Assembly (NCBI GenBank): GCA_018812925.1
Contig: JAHJCU010000003.1
Span: 170,436 to 234,435, forward strand
Direction of reading: 5' to 3'
Source of the DNA: Candidatus Omnitrophota bacterium
GTDB lineage: Bacteria > CAIJMQ01
DNA: 64,000 bases
Part shown: one piece after another, positions 27,376 through 38,761 of the stretch
Position numbering within the stretch: position 1 is the stretch's first letter
Layout of the letters: each line of letters begins with the position of its first letter
Notes under the pieces: model-generated
The model's input: the letters and a program-made list of their open reading frames with translations, nothing else
Database searches by the model: none
What the model was told of the DNA's origin: nothing
Position numbers and translations under genes: made by a program

Positions 27376-28134
27376 TCATGTAATCACCTCTTGAGTATAA
27401 TATTTTGACAATTTACTTTGTTGAAATTTATTTAAAATCTCTTTTGCACCTTGAAAGACGATTGCATAACCGCGTAACTGTTGGCTAGATGTGGGTATCA
27501 CACCATAAGCGTCTTGATAGGTATAGTTAGGAAGTAAAATGGTATATGATTTATTACTATCAACCGAGGATGTAAGCATTTCCATCCCAATAGCTTTGCC
27601 GTTACAAACATCAAATCCATACTCATTATGCCCGGGCACTTGAAAGTCGTGAATAACCAAGATAGCATCACTTGATTGCAAACTTATACTCTTTATTTCA
27701 TCGGGCAATGGAAGATAATTATACCAATGCGCATCAAGGAAAAACAGAGTTAGTCCGGAAGGCCCGTTTTCCACAAGACGATTGATTTCTACCGCTGAAT
27801 TTCCCTTGATGGTTTGAACATTTTCATATTGACGCAACATTTTTTGACTTGCATAGAAATAATCCGGATTACTCTCAATCGTAGCCATCGGCAATTGTGG
27901 ATAACGAGATGCAATATACTTGCAGGTATGACCAAGGTAAGTTCCCGTCTCCACGAAAGAAGAGATGCCGCATTGTATTAAGAACTCTACAACCTCTGTC
28001 ATTTGAGTGTCGCCATTAAATGGCGGAACATCAAGCCGGGACATCCTACAATAACGAGGTCGTCGTATGAAGGATACTACGCGTGGTAGTATCACACTTC
28101 GGTGATAAATCAATCTTATAAACGACTTAATCAT
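27376..28134 (-). CDS. Class I methyltransferase-like protein (CmcI/Methyltransf_24 type)
   Basis: A 252-aa protein with the fold signature FVETGTYLGHTCKYIA near residue 56, ATIESNPDYFYASQ and LTLFFLDAHWYNYLPLPDE. This matches class I methyltransferase-like proteins related to CmcI, in which the glycine-rich loop is reduced to ETGT-G. GGGAGAG precedes the start. The enzymatic activity is not certain because the classical SAM loop is degenerate. It sits between the methyltransferase and a GT10 transferase gene. Confidence 0.75.
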   Translation of the reverse strand: MIKSFIRLIYHRSVILPRVVSFIRRPRYCRMSRLDVPPFNGDTQMTEVVEFLIQCGISSFVETGTYLGHTCKYIASRYPQLPMATIESNPDYFYASQKMLRQYENVQTIKGNSAVEINRLVENGPSGLTLFFLDAHWYNYLPLPDEIKSISLQSSDAILVIHDFQVPGHNEYGFDVCNGKAIGMEMLTSSVDSNKSYTILLPNYTYQDAYGVIPTSSQQLRGYAIVFQGAKEILNKFQQSKLSKYYTQEVIT

Positions 28135-28203
28135 AGAACTCTCCCATTAATTTATTAACTGGCCATTCCTGTAATCAGCTGTTAAAATATAGTACAACTT
28201 TTT

Positions 28204-29259
28204 TCATGCTTTCAATTTAAGCGTATTAATGATCGTATCAGCATAAGCTGTTGGTAGAAATTTGGCAAATCGCGGCCCGGCTAAATAGGAACGAATGGCA
28301 TCTTGAAAGCGTGCGTACTCGCTCTCAGTGATATTGGATAAATAACCATCCAATTCTGCATTTGTTTTAAATTTGCGGCGGTCTATAAAAGCGTCTGCAT
28401 CTACATAATCGTGGATATTGGGCGCACCCCAATAAATAGGTACACAGCCGCAACGCATGCTGTCAAAAATTTTCTCAGTAACATAACCCGGTTCATCCCG
28501 AATGTTTTCATAACAGATACTGAAACGGTAATTTGGCATAACATCCCATTTATTTTTGATAGTTCCCCGATAAGAAGGGTATATCTGGCGCATCCATGGG
28601 AAGTATCGTTTCAGCAGGGTAGGGGATTTGTCCCACATAATTCCAAACAGGTCAAAACTGTCCGGATACTTACGTTCAAAATAGCGAATCGCATCACGAC
28701 GAGCCGAATATAATTCTCTGGAGTGACGGGAATATTTATTCATCGAAATGTTCACCAGCAATTTCCTTTGCATAAAGGGAATCTTTGGCACTTCCGGAAA
28801 TTGTCGCATTTGGGGGACGCATACTTTGAATATCTTCCTGTTATCAACAAAGGTATCATGCCAGGTGAAAATGACAGGAAACAGCTTATGCAACCCAGGG
28901 TCCCAATTATTCTGACAAACGGACGGCGGTTCCCAGAGGAAGAGCGCCATACGCTTTTGCATTCCTGCGCGAATACACTCTTCATATAGATTCCGAATCA
29001 AAGGTCTTCTGTTTATTTTTGCTTTGAGTTTCTTTGCCAACCCATACCAACCTGCATAAGTACGCACACTTACATCTTCATAGAAAAATACCCATTCGCA
29101 ATCTTTAAGTGGATTGTTGTCTGACGTCTTAAGGTCATATCCGCATTGAAGCAATCGCTCCCGCAAATAGATGGCCGGGTCATGACACCCGTCTCGTCCA
29201 TCGGGATCAAAAATCCGATTATTATTACCTGCTATACTATGAACAAGAATTGTTTTCAT
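28204..29259 (-). CDS. GT10 family fucosyltransferase-like protein
   Basis: A 351-aa enzyme. The C-terminal half has the GT10 hallmark: YRFSICYENI followed by GYVTEKIFDSMRCGCVPIYW and GAPNI with downstream FIDRRKF. GT10 members transfer L-fucose from GDP-fucose in an alpha-1,3 or alpha-1,4 linkage. The cluster also holds Gmd and an Fcl/ColC-like reductase at 36-38 kb, so a GDP-L-fucose or GDP-colitose donor can be made by the same locus. The next gene (29266) is separated by 6 nt. Confidence 0.88.
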   Translation of the reverse strand: MKTILVHSIAGNNNRIFDPDGRDGCHDPAIYLRERLLQCGYDLKTSDNNPLKDCEWVFFYEDVSVRTYAGWYGLAKKLKAKINRRPLIRNLYEECIRAGMQKRMALFLWEPPSVCQNNWDPGLHKLFPVIFTWHDTFVDNRKIFKVCVPQMRQFPEVPKIPFMQRKLLVNISMNKYSRHSRELYSARRDAIRYFERKYPDSFDLFGIMWDKSPTLLKRYFPWMRQIYPSYRGTIKNKWDVMPNYRFSICYENIRDEPGYVTEKIFDSMRCGCVPIYWGAPNIHDYVDADAFIDRRKFKTNAELDGYLSNITESEYARFQDAIRSYLAGPRFAKFLPTAYADTIINTLKLKA

Positions 29260-29265
29260 TTAGAA

Positions 29266-30282
29266 TCAGCTTAATTTAAAATATTTTAAAATATCCTGCA
29301 ACCGTTTTTCCATCGTGTGGTCTTGCAGAGTGCGTTCTTGACCTCGCTGAGCAATCGCCTCGCGCTCATCCTTGTGTTCCAAGTAATACCGAATCTTTTC
29401 TACCAGATCTTTCGGCGAAACAAAAAGCGCAATTTCATCGCCTATTGTGTAGAAATGTTCCAGTCCTTTGACATAGTATGAAAGCTGAAACCCGCCACAG
29501 GCATTAATTTCAAAATGTCGCCCTTTTACCTGCTCTACGGTTTTCATATCCGAATGCGTGAGAGTACGCACCGCCTGAAGCCAAACGCGAAGAGTGTTTT
29601 TAATCGGCCGGGATAATGTTGTCAAATAACGAATATCCCATGAAACGCAATTTGACAAATTCAGATTGATACGGCTTTGATTAAAAACGTTTATCATTTC
29701 CTGCATGCTCAACATTTTCTCCGGCCATCCTAATCCCCACACTCGTACCTCAAAACCGGATTTTTTCAGCCAATTTATATACCACTCGCGTTGTGGGTGG
29801 TACTGCCCCACAAAAGTTATATCATAGAGTTTGGGCAGTTCTTCTTTGCGATAGACCTCATGATTGCACGCAAACGGGGAATAAATCACATTTGTAAATC
29901 CGACATCCCGAAACTTGCGCAATCCATTAACATCTGATGTAGTAATAAAATTAAAGTGTTTCGCCCAGAAACGGGAATACTTAATCCTCCACATATCATC
30001 AAACAAATAGCCAAGAGTAATTGCATGTTTACCTATCTCATCTACAATTTCCGGAATGAATTGATTGGTATGGGGAACAAAAAAAACGATATCTGGTTGC
30101 TCGCATCGGACGACTTCCAGCAATTTTCGGTTCATGCCGTCGCGGCCAAGCAGGCGCATATGTTCCAGAAAATCAAAAGGAATAACTTTACATCCAATTT
30201 TTTCCAATGGTTTGAGAAAATTGTGATATTCGTAAGAGATAACCGGATCCAGTGGAGCAGCGGCAAGGATTATTTTTTTCAT
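29266..30282 (-). CDS. CgeB-like GT4-type glycosyltransferase
   Basis: A 338-aa protein with a weakly conserved N-terminal half and a C-terminal Glyco_trans_1_2 domain: NQSRINLNLSN, VKGRHFEINACGGFQL, then FVSPKDLVEKIRYYL and a C-terminal helix with HTMEKRLQDIL. It follows the ColD-like gene with a 4-nt overlap (30279-30282) and precedes the GT10 gene. Such CgeB-type transferases have varied acceptors; no sugar can be assigned. Confidence 0.82.
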   Translation of the reverse strand: MKKIILAAAPLDPVISYEYHNFLKPLEKIGCKVIPFDFLEHMRLLGRDGMNRKLLEVVRCEQPDIVFFVPHTNQFIPEIVDEIGKHAITLGYLFDDMWRIKYSRFWAKHFNFITTSDVNGLRKFRDVGFTNVIYSPFACNHEVYRKEELPKLYDITFVGQYHPQREWYINWLKKSGFEVRVWGLGWPEKMLSMQEMINVFNQSRINLNLSNCVSWDIRYLTTLSRPIKNTLRVWLQAVRTLTHSDMKTVEQVKGRHFEINACGGFQLSYYVKGLEHFYTIGDEIALFVSPKDLVEKIRYYLEHKDEREAIAQRGQERTLQDHTMEKRLQDILKYFKLS

Positions 30283-31547
30283 ACTGTTTTACGGATGAAT
30301 TTTTCAAAAACCTCAGCAAGCCTATCCAGGTTTTTTTTAGCTTCAAAAGGATGCAAACCAAGATAGAAGCCCCTCTCATGCACAGCATCAGCGCCGGGCA
30401 AGTTGCCTTCCTGTAATTCAGGATATAGTCTGCATACCGGTTGCCGCGCCAGATTCCCTGCAACAATTGGACGTGTTTCAACACCCTGTTTTTCCAAGTA
30501 TGCCAGGAAATCCGACTTTTTGAAAGGGCATTTGGGTGTAAGCATAAGTGGTAGAGCAAACCATGAACATTCGGCTTCCGGCGCTACTTGCATTAAGTTT
30601 ATCAGATTACGATGGTGCTCAAGGTAATTTTTAAAATAAGCCACATTTTGTAATCGTTGGGCGTGAAAGGATGGCCATCGTTTCATCTGTTCCAAACCAA
30701 AACCAGCCTGCAATTCGGTAGGGCGCACATTAAAACCCCAATTCAAAAACATATAACGCGGATCCACATCGTTTTGTGGTTCGGCTTTTGTATATTTAGT
30801 ATTACGCGCCCAGCCATGAGCGCGTAAAAGGCGAAAAACATCAGACAATGACTGATCCCGGCAGATAATCATTCCTCCTTCCATCGTGGTAATGTGGTGA
30901 GAAAAGAAAAAGGAAAAACTACCTGCTATACCAAATGTCCCCACTGGTTTCCCTTTGTATTTCGCTCCCAACGCTTCACAGCAATCTTCGGTCAAAATTA
31001 AATTGTGTGTTTTGCAAATGGACATCACGCGTTCCATATTACAGGGATTACCCATCAGATGAACCAGGGAAATAGCGCGCGTTCGCGGAGAAATTTTGGA
31101 CTCAAGATCATTCATATCAATATTCAGAGTATTGGGGTTCGTATCCACAAATCGAACTTTAAGCCCTGCCATCATAGGTGCCCAAATCTGTGTTGGCCAC
31201 GTTACGGAAGGCACAAGAATCTCATCACCCGGATTTAACATTTTGGTCTGTGGATTTGTCAAAGCAAAAGCAATCAGTAAATCTGCCGAAGACCCGCTAT
31301 TCACCATTACGGCTTCCGCGCCGCCAAATACCTTTATGAATTGACGCTCGAAATTATCCGTTTTTTTCCACATAGTTGTACGAAAAGAGCACAGAGAATC
31401 AACGGCAGCCAGTATTTCTTCACAATCATAAGTTGCCAAACTTAGAGGATACCAATACTTTTGGGGTTTGTAACTGTTGATGCGGGAAGCTTCCCGCATC
31501 AATGCCTGGATCGGTCTACGCAATTGATATATATACTTTAAATTCAT
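30279..31547 (-). CDS. ColD-like PLP-dependent sugar 3-dehydrase (catalytic Lys replaced by His)
   Basis: A 422-aa DegT/DnrJ/EryC1/StrS-fold protein. VNSGSSADLL and LTEDCCEALGAKY are the PMP/PLP-binding motifs. At the position of the Schiff-base lysine (usual pattern TKNLTTGEGG) it reads SHHITTMEGG, so histidine replaces lysine. In this superfamily that marks the ColD and RfbH 3-dehydrases, which remove the C3 hydroxyl instead of transferring an amino group. The cysteine cluster of RfbH-type iron-sulfur enzymes is missing (the region reads RAHGWARNTKY), so ColD is the closer match. Gmd at 37004 could supply GDP-4-keto-6-deoxymannose, the ColD substrate. The product would be a GDP-3,6-dideoxyhexose such as colitose. 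Confidence 0.85.
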   Translation of the reverse strand: MNLKYIYQLRRPIQALMREASRINSYKPQKYWYPLSLATYDCEEILAAVDSLCSFRTTMWKKTDNFERQFIKVFGGAEAVMVNSGSSADLLIAFALTNPQTKMLNPGDEILVPSVTWPTQIWAPMMAGLKVRFVDTNPNTLNIDMNDLESKISPRTRAISLVHLMGNPCNMERVMSICKTHNLILTEDCCEALGAKYKGKPVGTFGIAGSFSFFFSHHITTMEGGMIICRDQSLSDVFRLLRAHGWARNTKYTKAEPQNDVDPRYMFLNWGFNVRPTELQAGFGLEQMKRWPSFHAQRLQNVAYFKNYLEHHRNLINLMQVAPEAECSWFALPLMLTPKCPFKKSDFLAYLEKQGVETRPIVAGNLARQPVCRLYPELQEGNLPGADAVHERGFYLGLHPFEAKKNLDRLAEVFEKFIRKTV

Positions 31548-31575
31548 AACACCTCAATCGGGCTATTTGCCTCGC

Positions 31576-32583
31576 TTATTTATTTGCAATTATCCATTCC
31601 CGCATAAGACGCTGCGGCAACGAAGAACCAAAGAACTTTTCCCATACCAACACACTTATGTAGCCGGATTGCAATAGGTGAGTACCGAAGCGAATCGCAC
31701 CGTTCAGTCTGTTCTTTGTTGCAAAATACTTGGCGCGTGCATCCGCCCAAGCTTTGCGTTTTTCAAAAACATCTAATTCTTCCATTCGTTTCTCAATCCA
31801 ATTAAGAAATAAAATCCATTTTTTAGCACTTGCATCTACAGAAGGATCTTTGCGTCCTGCCTTTCGTAAGAAACGGCAAACTACTACTGCCATTGCTTCG
31901 TGATTTACACTTTTACCCTTATTTTCTGAAGAAAGTTGGTCAGGATGTTTTCTGATATGCACCAGATACTTGGGGAGACACATGACTTTCCCGCGTAGCG
32001 CTAATTCCGACCATAACTGCCAATCCTGCGCCATACGAAAGTGCAGATTGTACCCGCCAATCAGCCTGACCGTGTCCAAACGATAAAATGCCGATGAATG
32101 TGGAAAGAAGCTTTGTAAATGCTCTAAATGCTGAACCAAAACAGAATGTTTGGATGGATACAAATGTTTTTTTATGACCTGGCCCTGCTCGTCGATTTCA
32201 ATAAAGCCGGTACCAAGCAATACCACCTCCGGATGTTTGCGCACAAAATTAATCTGCTCCTCAAGTCGCGTTGGCTCACACAGGTCATCTGCATCCAGCC
32301 TAGCAATCCATTCACCCTTGGCTTGCACAATACCCACATTGAGCGAATCTGGCAACAAGGTATTTTTCTTGGATATGGCAACGATGCGCTTATCTTTGTC
32401 CCTATAACTTTGGATGATATTCCAAGTATCATCTGTTGAGCCATTATCCACCAGGATAAATTCAAAGTTTTCGTAAGTCTGGGCGAGGACACTGTCGATG
32501 GCCTCACGCAACCAACGGCTGCCGTTATAACAAGACATCATTACGGAAATTTCAGGTTTGCTGACATGAGAAGAACAGTTCAT
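31576..32583 (-). CDS. GT2 family glycosyltransferase
   Basis: GT-A fold glycosyltransferase of 335 aa from the ATG at 32583; a longer frame to 32676 overlaps the FkbM gene and is unlikely. Motifs are ISVMMSCYNGSRWL, ILVDNGSTDDTW, GEWIARLDADDLCEP (DxD) and the C-terminal FRMAQDWQLWSEL acceptor-side ED-like region. No membrane helices are visible. It lies between the ColD-like gene and the FkbM-type methyltransferase gene. Confidence 0.87.
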   Translation of the reverse strand: MNCSSHVSKPEISVMMSCYNGSRWLREAIDSVLAQTYENFEFILVDNGSTDDTWNIIQSYRDKDKRIVAISKKNTLLPDSLNVGIVQAKGEWIARLDADDLCEPTRLEEQINFVRKHPEVVLLGTGFIEIDEQGQVIKKHLYPSKHSVLVQHLEHLQSFFPHSSAFYRLDTVRLIGGYNLHFRMAQDWQLWSELALRGKVMCLPKYLVHIRKHPDQLSSENKGKSVNHEAMAVVVCRFLRKAGRKDPSVDASAKKWILFLNWIEKRMEELDVFEKRKAWADARAKYFATKNRLNGAIRFGTHLLQSGYISVLVWEKFFGSSLPQRLMREWIIANK

Positions 32584-32599
32584 ATTTTCTCTTTTAGGA

Positions 32600-33262
32600 T
32601 CAGAAGTCACAGCGCACCCAATTCTCCCAAACAAACTTATATTGATAAGTAGGTTTATGCGTTTTTGATAATTCACTGCATATTCTTTTCATATGCGCCT
32701 TTGAGTCTGTCAAAACATTGTGAAATTGTATTTGAATGTTCTTTATTTTATTGACAAGCCCGGTTTCAATTAGCCTTGGCAGCAACTCATACTCACCACC
32801 TTCAATGTTAATCTTCATCAAGTCTATATTCTTAATATCGTGCTTAGTGAAAAACTCTGCCACATCCTCAAATTGGATTGTTTTTTTGACCGGAGCGTCT
32901 CTATACACGGATGACCCATCGTCACATAAAGATATAATCTCTTGCCTTCGATTTTTACCAAGCGCTAAACAAAAAACCTCAATATTTGGATTATTCTTAA
33001 ATCTTCTCTGTATTTGTTCTGCAAACGACTTCACCGGCTCAAAAATTAATACACGACAGTTGTAACTTGCGTAGATATCAGATGCCCACTGCCCCTTGTA
33101 TCCACCCATATCCATAACTAAAGAATCACGATCAAGGTCATAGTTATACCTTAACTTTTCATCACCACCATCGGAGTACCATCTCTTGATTTCCTTGTCA
33201 TGCTCTGTTGGGAACATTGACACGCGCAGACTTGTGATTATCTTTTTTAGAATTACTTTCAT
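32600..33262 (-). CDS. FkbM family methyltransferase
   Basis: A 220-aa O-methyltransferase-like protein. The SAM site is degenerate as in the family, LVMDMGGYKGQWASDI near residue 48, followed by LIFEPVKSFAEQIQ and DLMKINIEGGEYELL, the hallmark of FkbM. The ATG at 33262 has GGAG at 6-nt spacing and is preferred over 33274. FkbM enzymes methylate hydroxyl groups of polyketides and sugars, so a sugar O-methyl group in the polymer is likely. Confidence 0.86.
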   Translation of the reverse strand: MKVILKKIITSLRVSMFPTEHDKEIKRWYSDGGDEKLRYNYDLDRDSLVMDMGGYKGQWASDIYASYNCRVLIFEPVKSFAEQIQRRFKNNPNIEVFCLALGKNRRQEIISLCDDGSSVYRDAPVKKTIQFEDVAEFFTKHDIKNIDLMKINIEGGEYELLPRLIETGLVNKIKNIQIQFHNVLTDSKAHMKRICSELSKTHKPTYQYKFVWENWVRCDF

Positions 33263-33328
33263 TCCAAACTCCATATGATTTTTGTAATTCGCTGCGTCTA
33301 TACAACTCGGGATTTAAACACGACCGTC

Positions 33329-34285
33329 TTATTCCTTATTAATATACCCTTTATACCACCCTATTGTTCTACATAATCCTTTATTTAAGGAAATTTTCGG
33401 TTTCCATTTTAGTATTTTTTGCGCTTTGCGGTTTGAACAATAAAAATTCATTGTCTCACCCTGCCGATAAGCCAATTTACCGATTTTTGGCTTTACTTTG
33501 GATTTGGTTAAATCGAAAATCAGATTTACAACATCTTTAATTTTGTATTCTCTGCCACTACCTAAATTAATTATTTCTCCGATAGCTCTTTGTGTTATAG
33601 ATGCTTTTATATAACCTTCTACTATGTCTGAAACATAATTGAAATCTCTTGTTTGCTCTCCCTTTGTCATTTCAAACTCTTTGCCAAGCAAACATTTCCG
33701 TATCAACAAAGGTATGAGCATATCATTGGTTTGATAAGGTCCGTAAGTCAAGAATGGGCGTAGTGTAATTATGGGCATATTGTAAATCTTGTGCAACATC
33801 TGGCAAAGATATGTTGTGCAAACCTTTGAAGCAGAATAGGGCGACACAGGATTTTCTCTTTGTGATTCCAAAAAAGGAACATCACCATCTCCATACTCTT
33901 CACCAGTACCTGTATTAATAAAACAGTCAACCTTACAAGTATTTTCTAGCGCGTTTAAAACATTCGTGGTTCCTTTTATATTGATATCAACCATTCTACT
34001 AAGTAAATCCAAAGAACGATTAACATTTACATGCGCTGCTAAATGATATACTTTAATTGGTTTAATCTTCTTTATTAAAACATCCACATTTTTAAATTTC
34101 GTTATATCTACGGGATAAACCTTAATCTTATTTTTGATATCTTGTATTCTCCATAAAGAAGTGCCGGGTTCAACAAAAGCGCTTACTTTGGCTCCTAACA
34201 CTACCAATCTCTTTGTTAGATGTGAGCCTATAAAACCGTTGGCTCCTGTTATTAAAACAGGTGTATTTTTAAGCTGTTTTATCAT
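33329..34285 (-). CDS. NAD-dependent SDR, nucleotide-sugar epimerase/reductase
   Basis: A 318-aa extended SDR with VLITGANGFIGSHL, VYHLAAHVNVN, FINTGTGEEYGD and YSASKVCTT (catalytic Tyr/Lys). The start at 34285 overlaps the RfbG-like stop codon by 4 nt (ATGA), which supports coupling; the earlier in-frame start at 34312 would overlap by 31 nt. Following RfbF and RfbG in the operon, it is a candidate for the last 4-keto reduction of a CDP-6-deoxysugar, in the role of RfbJ/RfbS. The specificity is inferred from position only. Confidence 0.82.
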   Translation of the reverse strand: MIKQLKNTPVLITGANGFIGSHLTKRLVVLGAKVSAFVEPGTSLWRIQDIKNKIKVYPVDITKFKNVDVLIKKIKPIKVYHLAAHVNVNRSLDLLSRMVDINIKGTTNVLNALENTCKVDCFINTGTGEEYGDGDVPFLESQRENPVSPYSASKVCTTYLCQMLHKIYNMPIITLRPFLTYGPYQTNDMLIPLLIRKCLLGKEFEMTKGEQTRDFNYVSDIVEGYIKASITQRAIGEIINLGSGREYKIKDVVNLIFDLTKSKVKPKIGKLAYRQGETMNFYCSNRKAQKILKWKPKISLNKGLCRTIGWYKGYINKE

Positions 34286-35259
34286 TTGGCTTTCAATAAA
34301 ATCTTGTACCATTGAATAGTTCTTTTCAAACCTTCTTTTAAATTATATTTCGGATTCCATTGTAATATTTTTCTTGCCTTATTGGCAGCCAGATATTGGT
34401 GCTTAATCTCATACTTTGCTTTATCTAAAATTTTGCAATTTAGCTTCTTTTTGGAAATTTCGAATATTTTGTTAACTAACTCTACAACTGTAATCGGATT
34501 TTCATTGCTAAAATTAAACGACTCCCCGTCAAGTCCCAATTTTGGCAATTTCTCAGCCAAAGTAATGTAACCATTTATAATATCATCCACATAAACATAA
34601 TCCCGGGTAAATTTACCATTGCTGCGAATCAAAAGTGTTTTACCGGTAAATGCGCACCTGATAGCATCGGGGACAATACGGGAAAAATTAAAATCCCCCG
34701 GCCCATAGATATTGCCGCACCTGGTAACTGCTACCGGTAAACCATAAGTGTGAAAATAGGTACAAGCTATCAGGTCGGCGCAGCTTTTGGATACATCATA
34801 AGGATGGTTTCCGATTAAAGATGTATTTTCCTTGTAAGGCAGCTTTTTATGGGTGCCGTAGGCTTTATCGCTTGAAGCAATGATAATTGATTTAACAGCA
34901 TTAGAGTTTCGGCAAGCTTCCAGCACCATCCATGTGCCTTTAATATTTGTAGAAAAGGTAACTAAGGGGTTAATATGGCATTTGCCGACAATAGCCTCTG
35001 CTGCCAGATGGAAAACGACATTAATTTTATTTTTTATGATGACATCTTTTAATAATGTGTAATTGGCTACACTACCTTTGATAACGGTTATCTTTTTATA
35101 GTCAGCTGCGGTTAAGATAGTGTCTTTTCTTCCAACCTTTATGTCTAAACCGAATATTTTAGCCCCGAAAGCAATCAGAGTTTGAGTAAGATTAGAGCCC
35201 AGAAATCCTTCAAAACCGGTAATTAATACCGTCTTGTTTCTCCAAAATTTTTTATTCAT
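34282..35259 (-). CDS. rfbG: CDP-glucose 4,6-dehydratase (RfbG-like)
   Basis: A 325-aa SDR that converts CDP-glucose to CDP-4-keto-6-deoxyglucose. It contains VLITGFEGFLGSNL, FHLAAEAIVGKCHINP, IIIASSDKAYG, YDVSKSCADL (Tyr/Lys pair) and RCGNIYGPGDFNFSRIVPD, which are characteristic of RfbG rather than of RmlB or Gmd. It lies directly downstream of the RfbF gene (9-nt gap), the order usual for 3,6-dideoxyhexose loci. No iron-sulfur RfbH/RfbI pair is visible in the window, so the final sugar is open. Confidence 0.88.
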   Translation of the reverse strand: MNKKFWRNKTVLITGFEGFLGSNLTQTLIAFGAKIFGLDIKVGRKDTILTAADYKKITVIKGSVANYTLLKDVIIKNKINVVFHLAAEAIVGKCHINPLVTFSTNIKGTWMVLEACRNSNAVKSIIIASSDKAYGTHKKLPYKENTSLIGNHPYDVSKSCADLIACTYFHTYGLPVAVTRCGNIYGPGDFNFSRIVPDAIRCAFTGKTLLIRSNGKFTRDYVYVDDIINGYITLAEKLPKLGLDGESFNFSNENPITVVELVNKIFEISKKKLNCKILDKAKYEIKHQYLAANKARKILQWNPKYNLKEGLKRTIQWYKILLKAK

Positions 35260-35268
35260 GATAAGTAT

Positions 35269-38043
<2,775 letters not shown>

Positions 38044-38047
<4 letters not shown>

Positions 38048-38400
38048 ATCCCTTCTCCTTTATAATTGCTCATTTTCGTCTTTTGGTTATAAAGAGCAAA
38101 ATAAAAAAAATATTGTTCGAGAGATTGAAGCGTGGAACCGTATTCTTTGCCGCCTAAAACAGCATCACAAAAAATTTCCCGCAAACGCGTGAGTTCCTTT
38201 AATCGACTTTTCCAACGTGTATCGGCAATTGTAAGATAGAAAAGTTCCAGTGCTCTTTCTACCGCAGACCAAAAAAGTTTACTATCTTTTTGTTGCCATC
38301 GGCCTGCTCTACTTACTTCACTGCCGATATTAGCTAATTGTTCTGCCAATGAAAGGGTTTGCCATCTGCCTTTAGTCAAATCTTTGTGATAAGTTTTCAT
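38044..38400 (-). CDS. Conserved 118-aa helical protein of unknown function, DUF5674-linked
   Basis: I do not recognise a named family. The protein is mostly helical by composition, begins [13 protein letters not shown] and has [16 protein letters not shown], a central helix [15 protein letters not shown], then [11 protein letters not shown] and [18 protein letters not shown]. The sequence pattern (several short amphipathic helices) suggests a small four-helix protein. It starts one base after the stop of the DUF5674 gene and overlaps gmd by 4 nt, so the pair is translationally coupled inside the sugar operon. A toxin-antitoxin or regulatory pair is only speculation. Confidence 0.75.
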
Positions 38401-38401
38401 T

Positions 38402-38749
38402 TCATGCTTTAATTATATTTTTAACTATTTCAATTATTTTATTTTGAATATTTGGATTTCCTATACTTCTTGAACGATTGCCTTGCGCTGGTCTTAAATT
38501 AATAATCGAATCGAATTCGATAAACTCTTCACCTGTTTTTTGAGGATAAAGATTGATTCCCCAAAGATTTTCCTGTTTAGAACTTAAACTCAAAAGTTTG
38601 CCTTCTTCATCCGAATGCAACTCTCCACCTATAGCCATTATGCCCTTTTCTATATCTACAACTGCTTTGACCATATCGCCAAAACCTTCTTCAGCAATCC
38701 GCATGAGTTCTTCTTTGGTAATAGGTCCTTCAATAATTTTTATATCCAT
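38402..38749 (-). CDS. DUF5674 family protein
   Basis: A 115-aa protein matching the DUF5674 pattern: an N-terminal strand and helix with ITKEELMRIAEEGFGDMVKA, VVDIEKGIMAIGGELHSDEE, QENLWGINLYP and FIEFDSIINLRPAQGNRSRS. The function is unknown. DUF5674 genes are commonly found as small accessory genes beside a helical partner like the one that follows here. The start lies 12 nt downstream of the aminotransferase stop codon. The pair is embedded in a sugar operon without an obvious sugar role. Confidence 0.85.
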   Translation of the reverse strand: MDIKIIEGPITKEELMRIAEEGFGDMVKAVVDIEKGIMAIGGELHSDEEGKLLSLSSKQENLWGINLYPQKTGEEFIEFDSIINLRPAQGNRSRSIGNPNIQNKIIEIVKNIIKA

Positions 38750-38761
38750 AGATCAATATTT

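Noticed and set aside
30279-31547. Sugar aminotransferase
   Set aside because: The PLP lysine is replaced by histidine, as in ColD/RfbH dehydrases.
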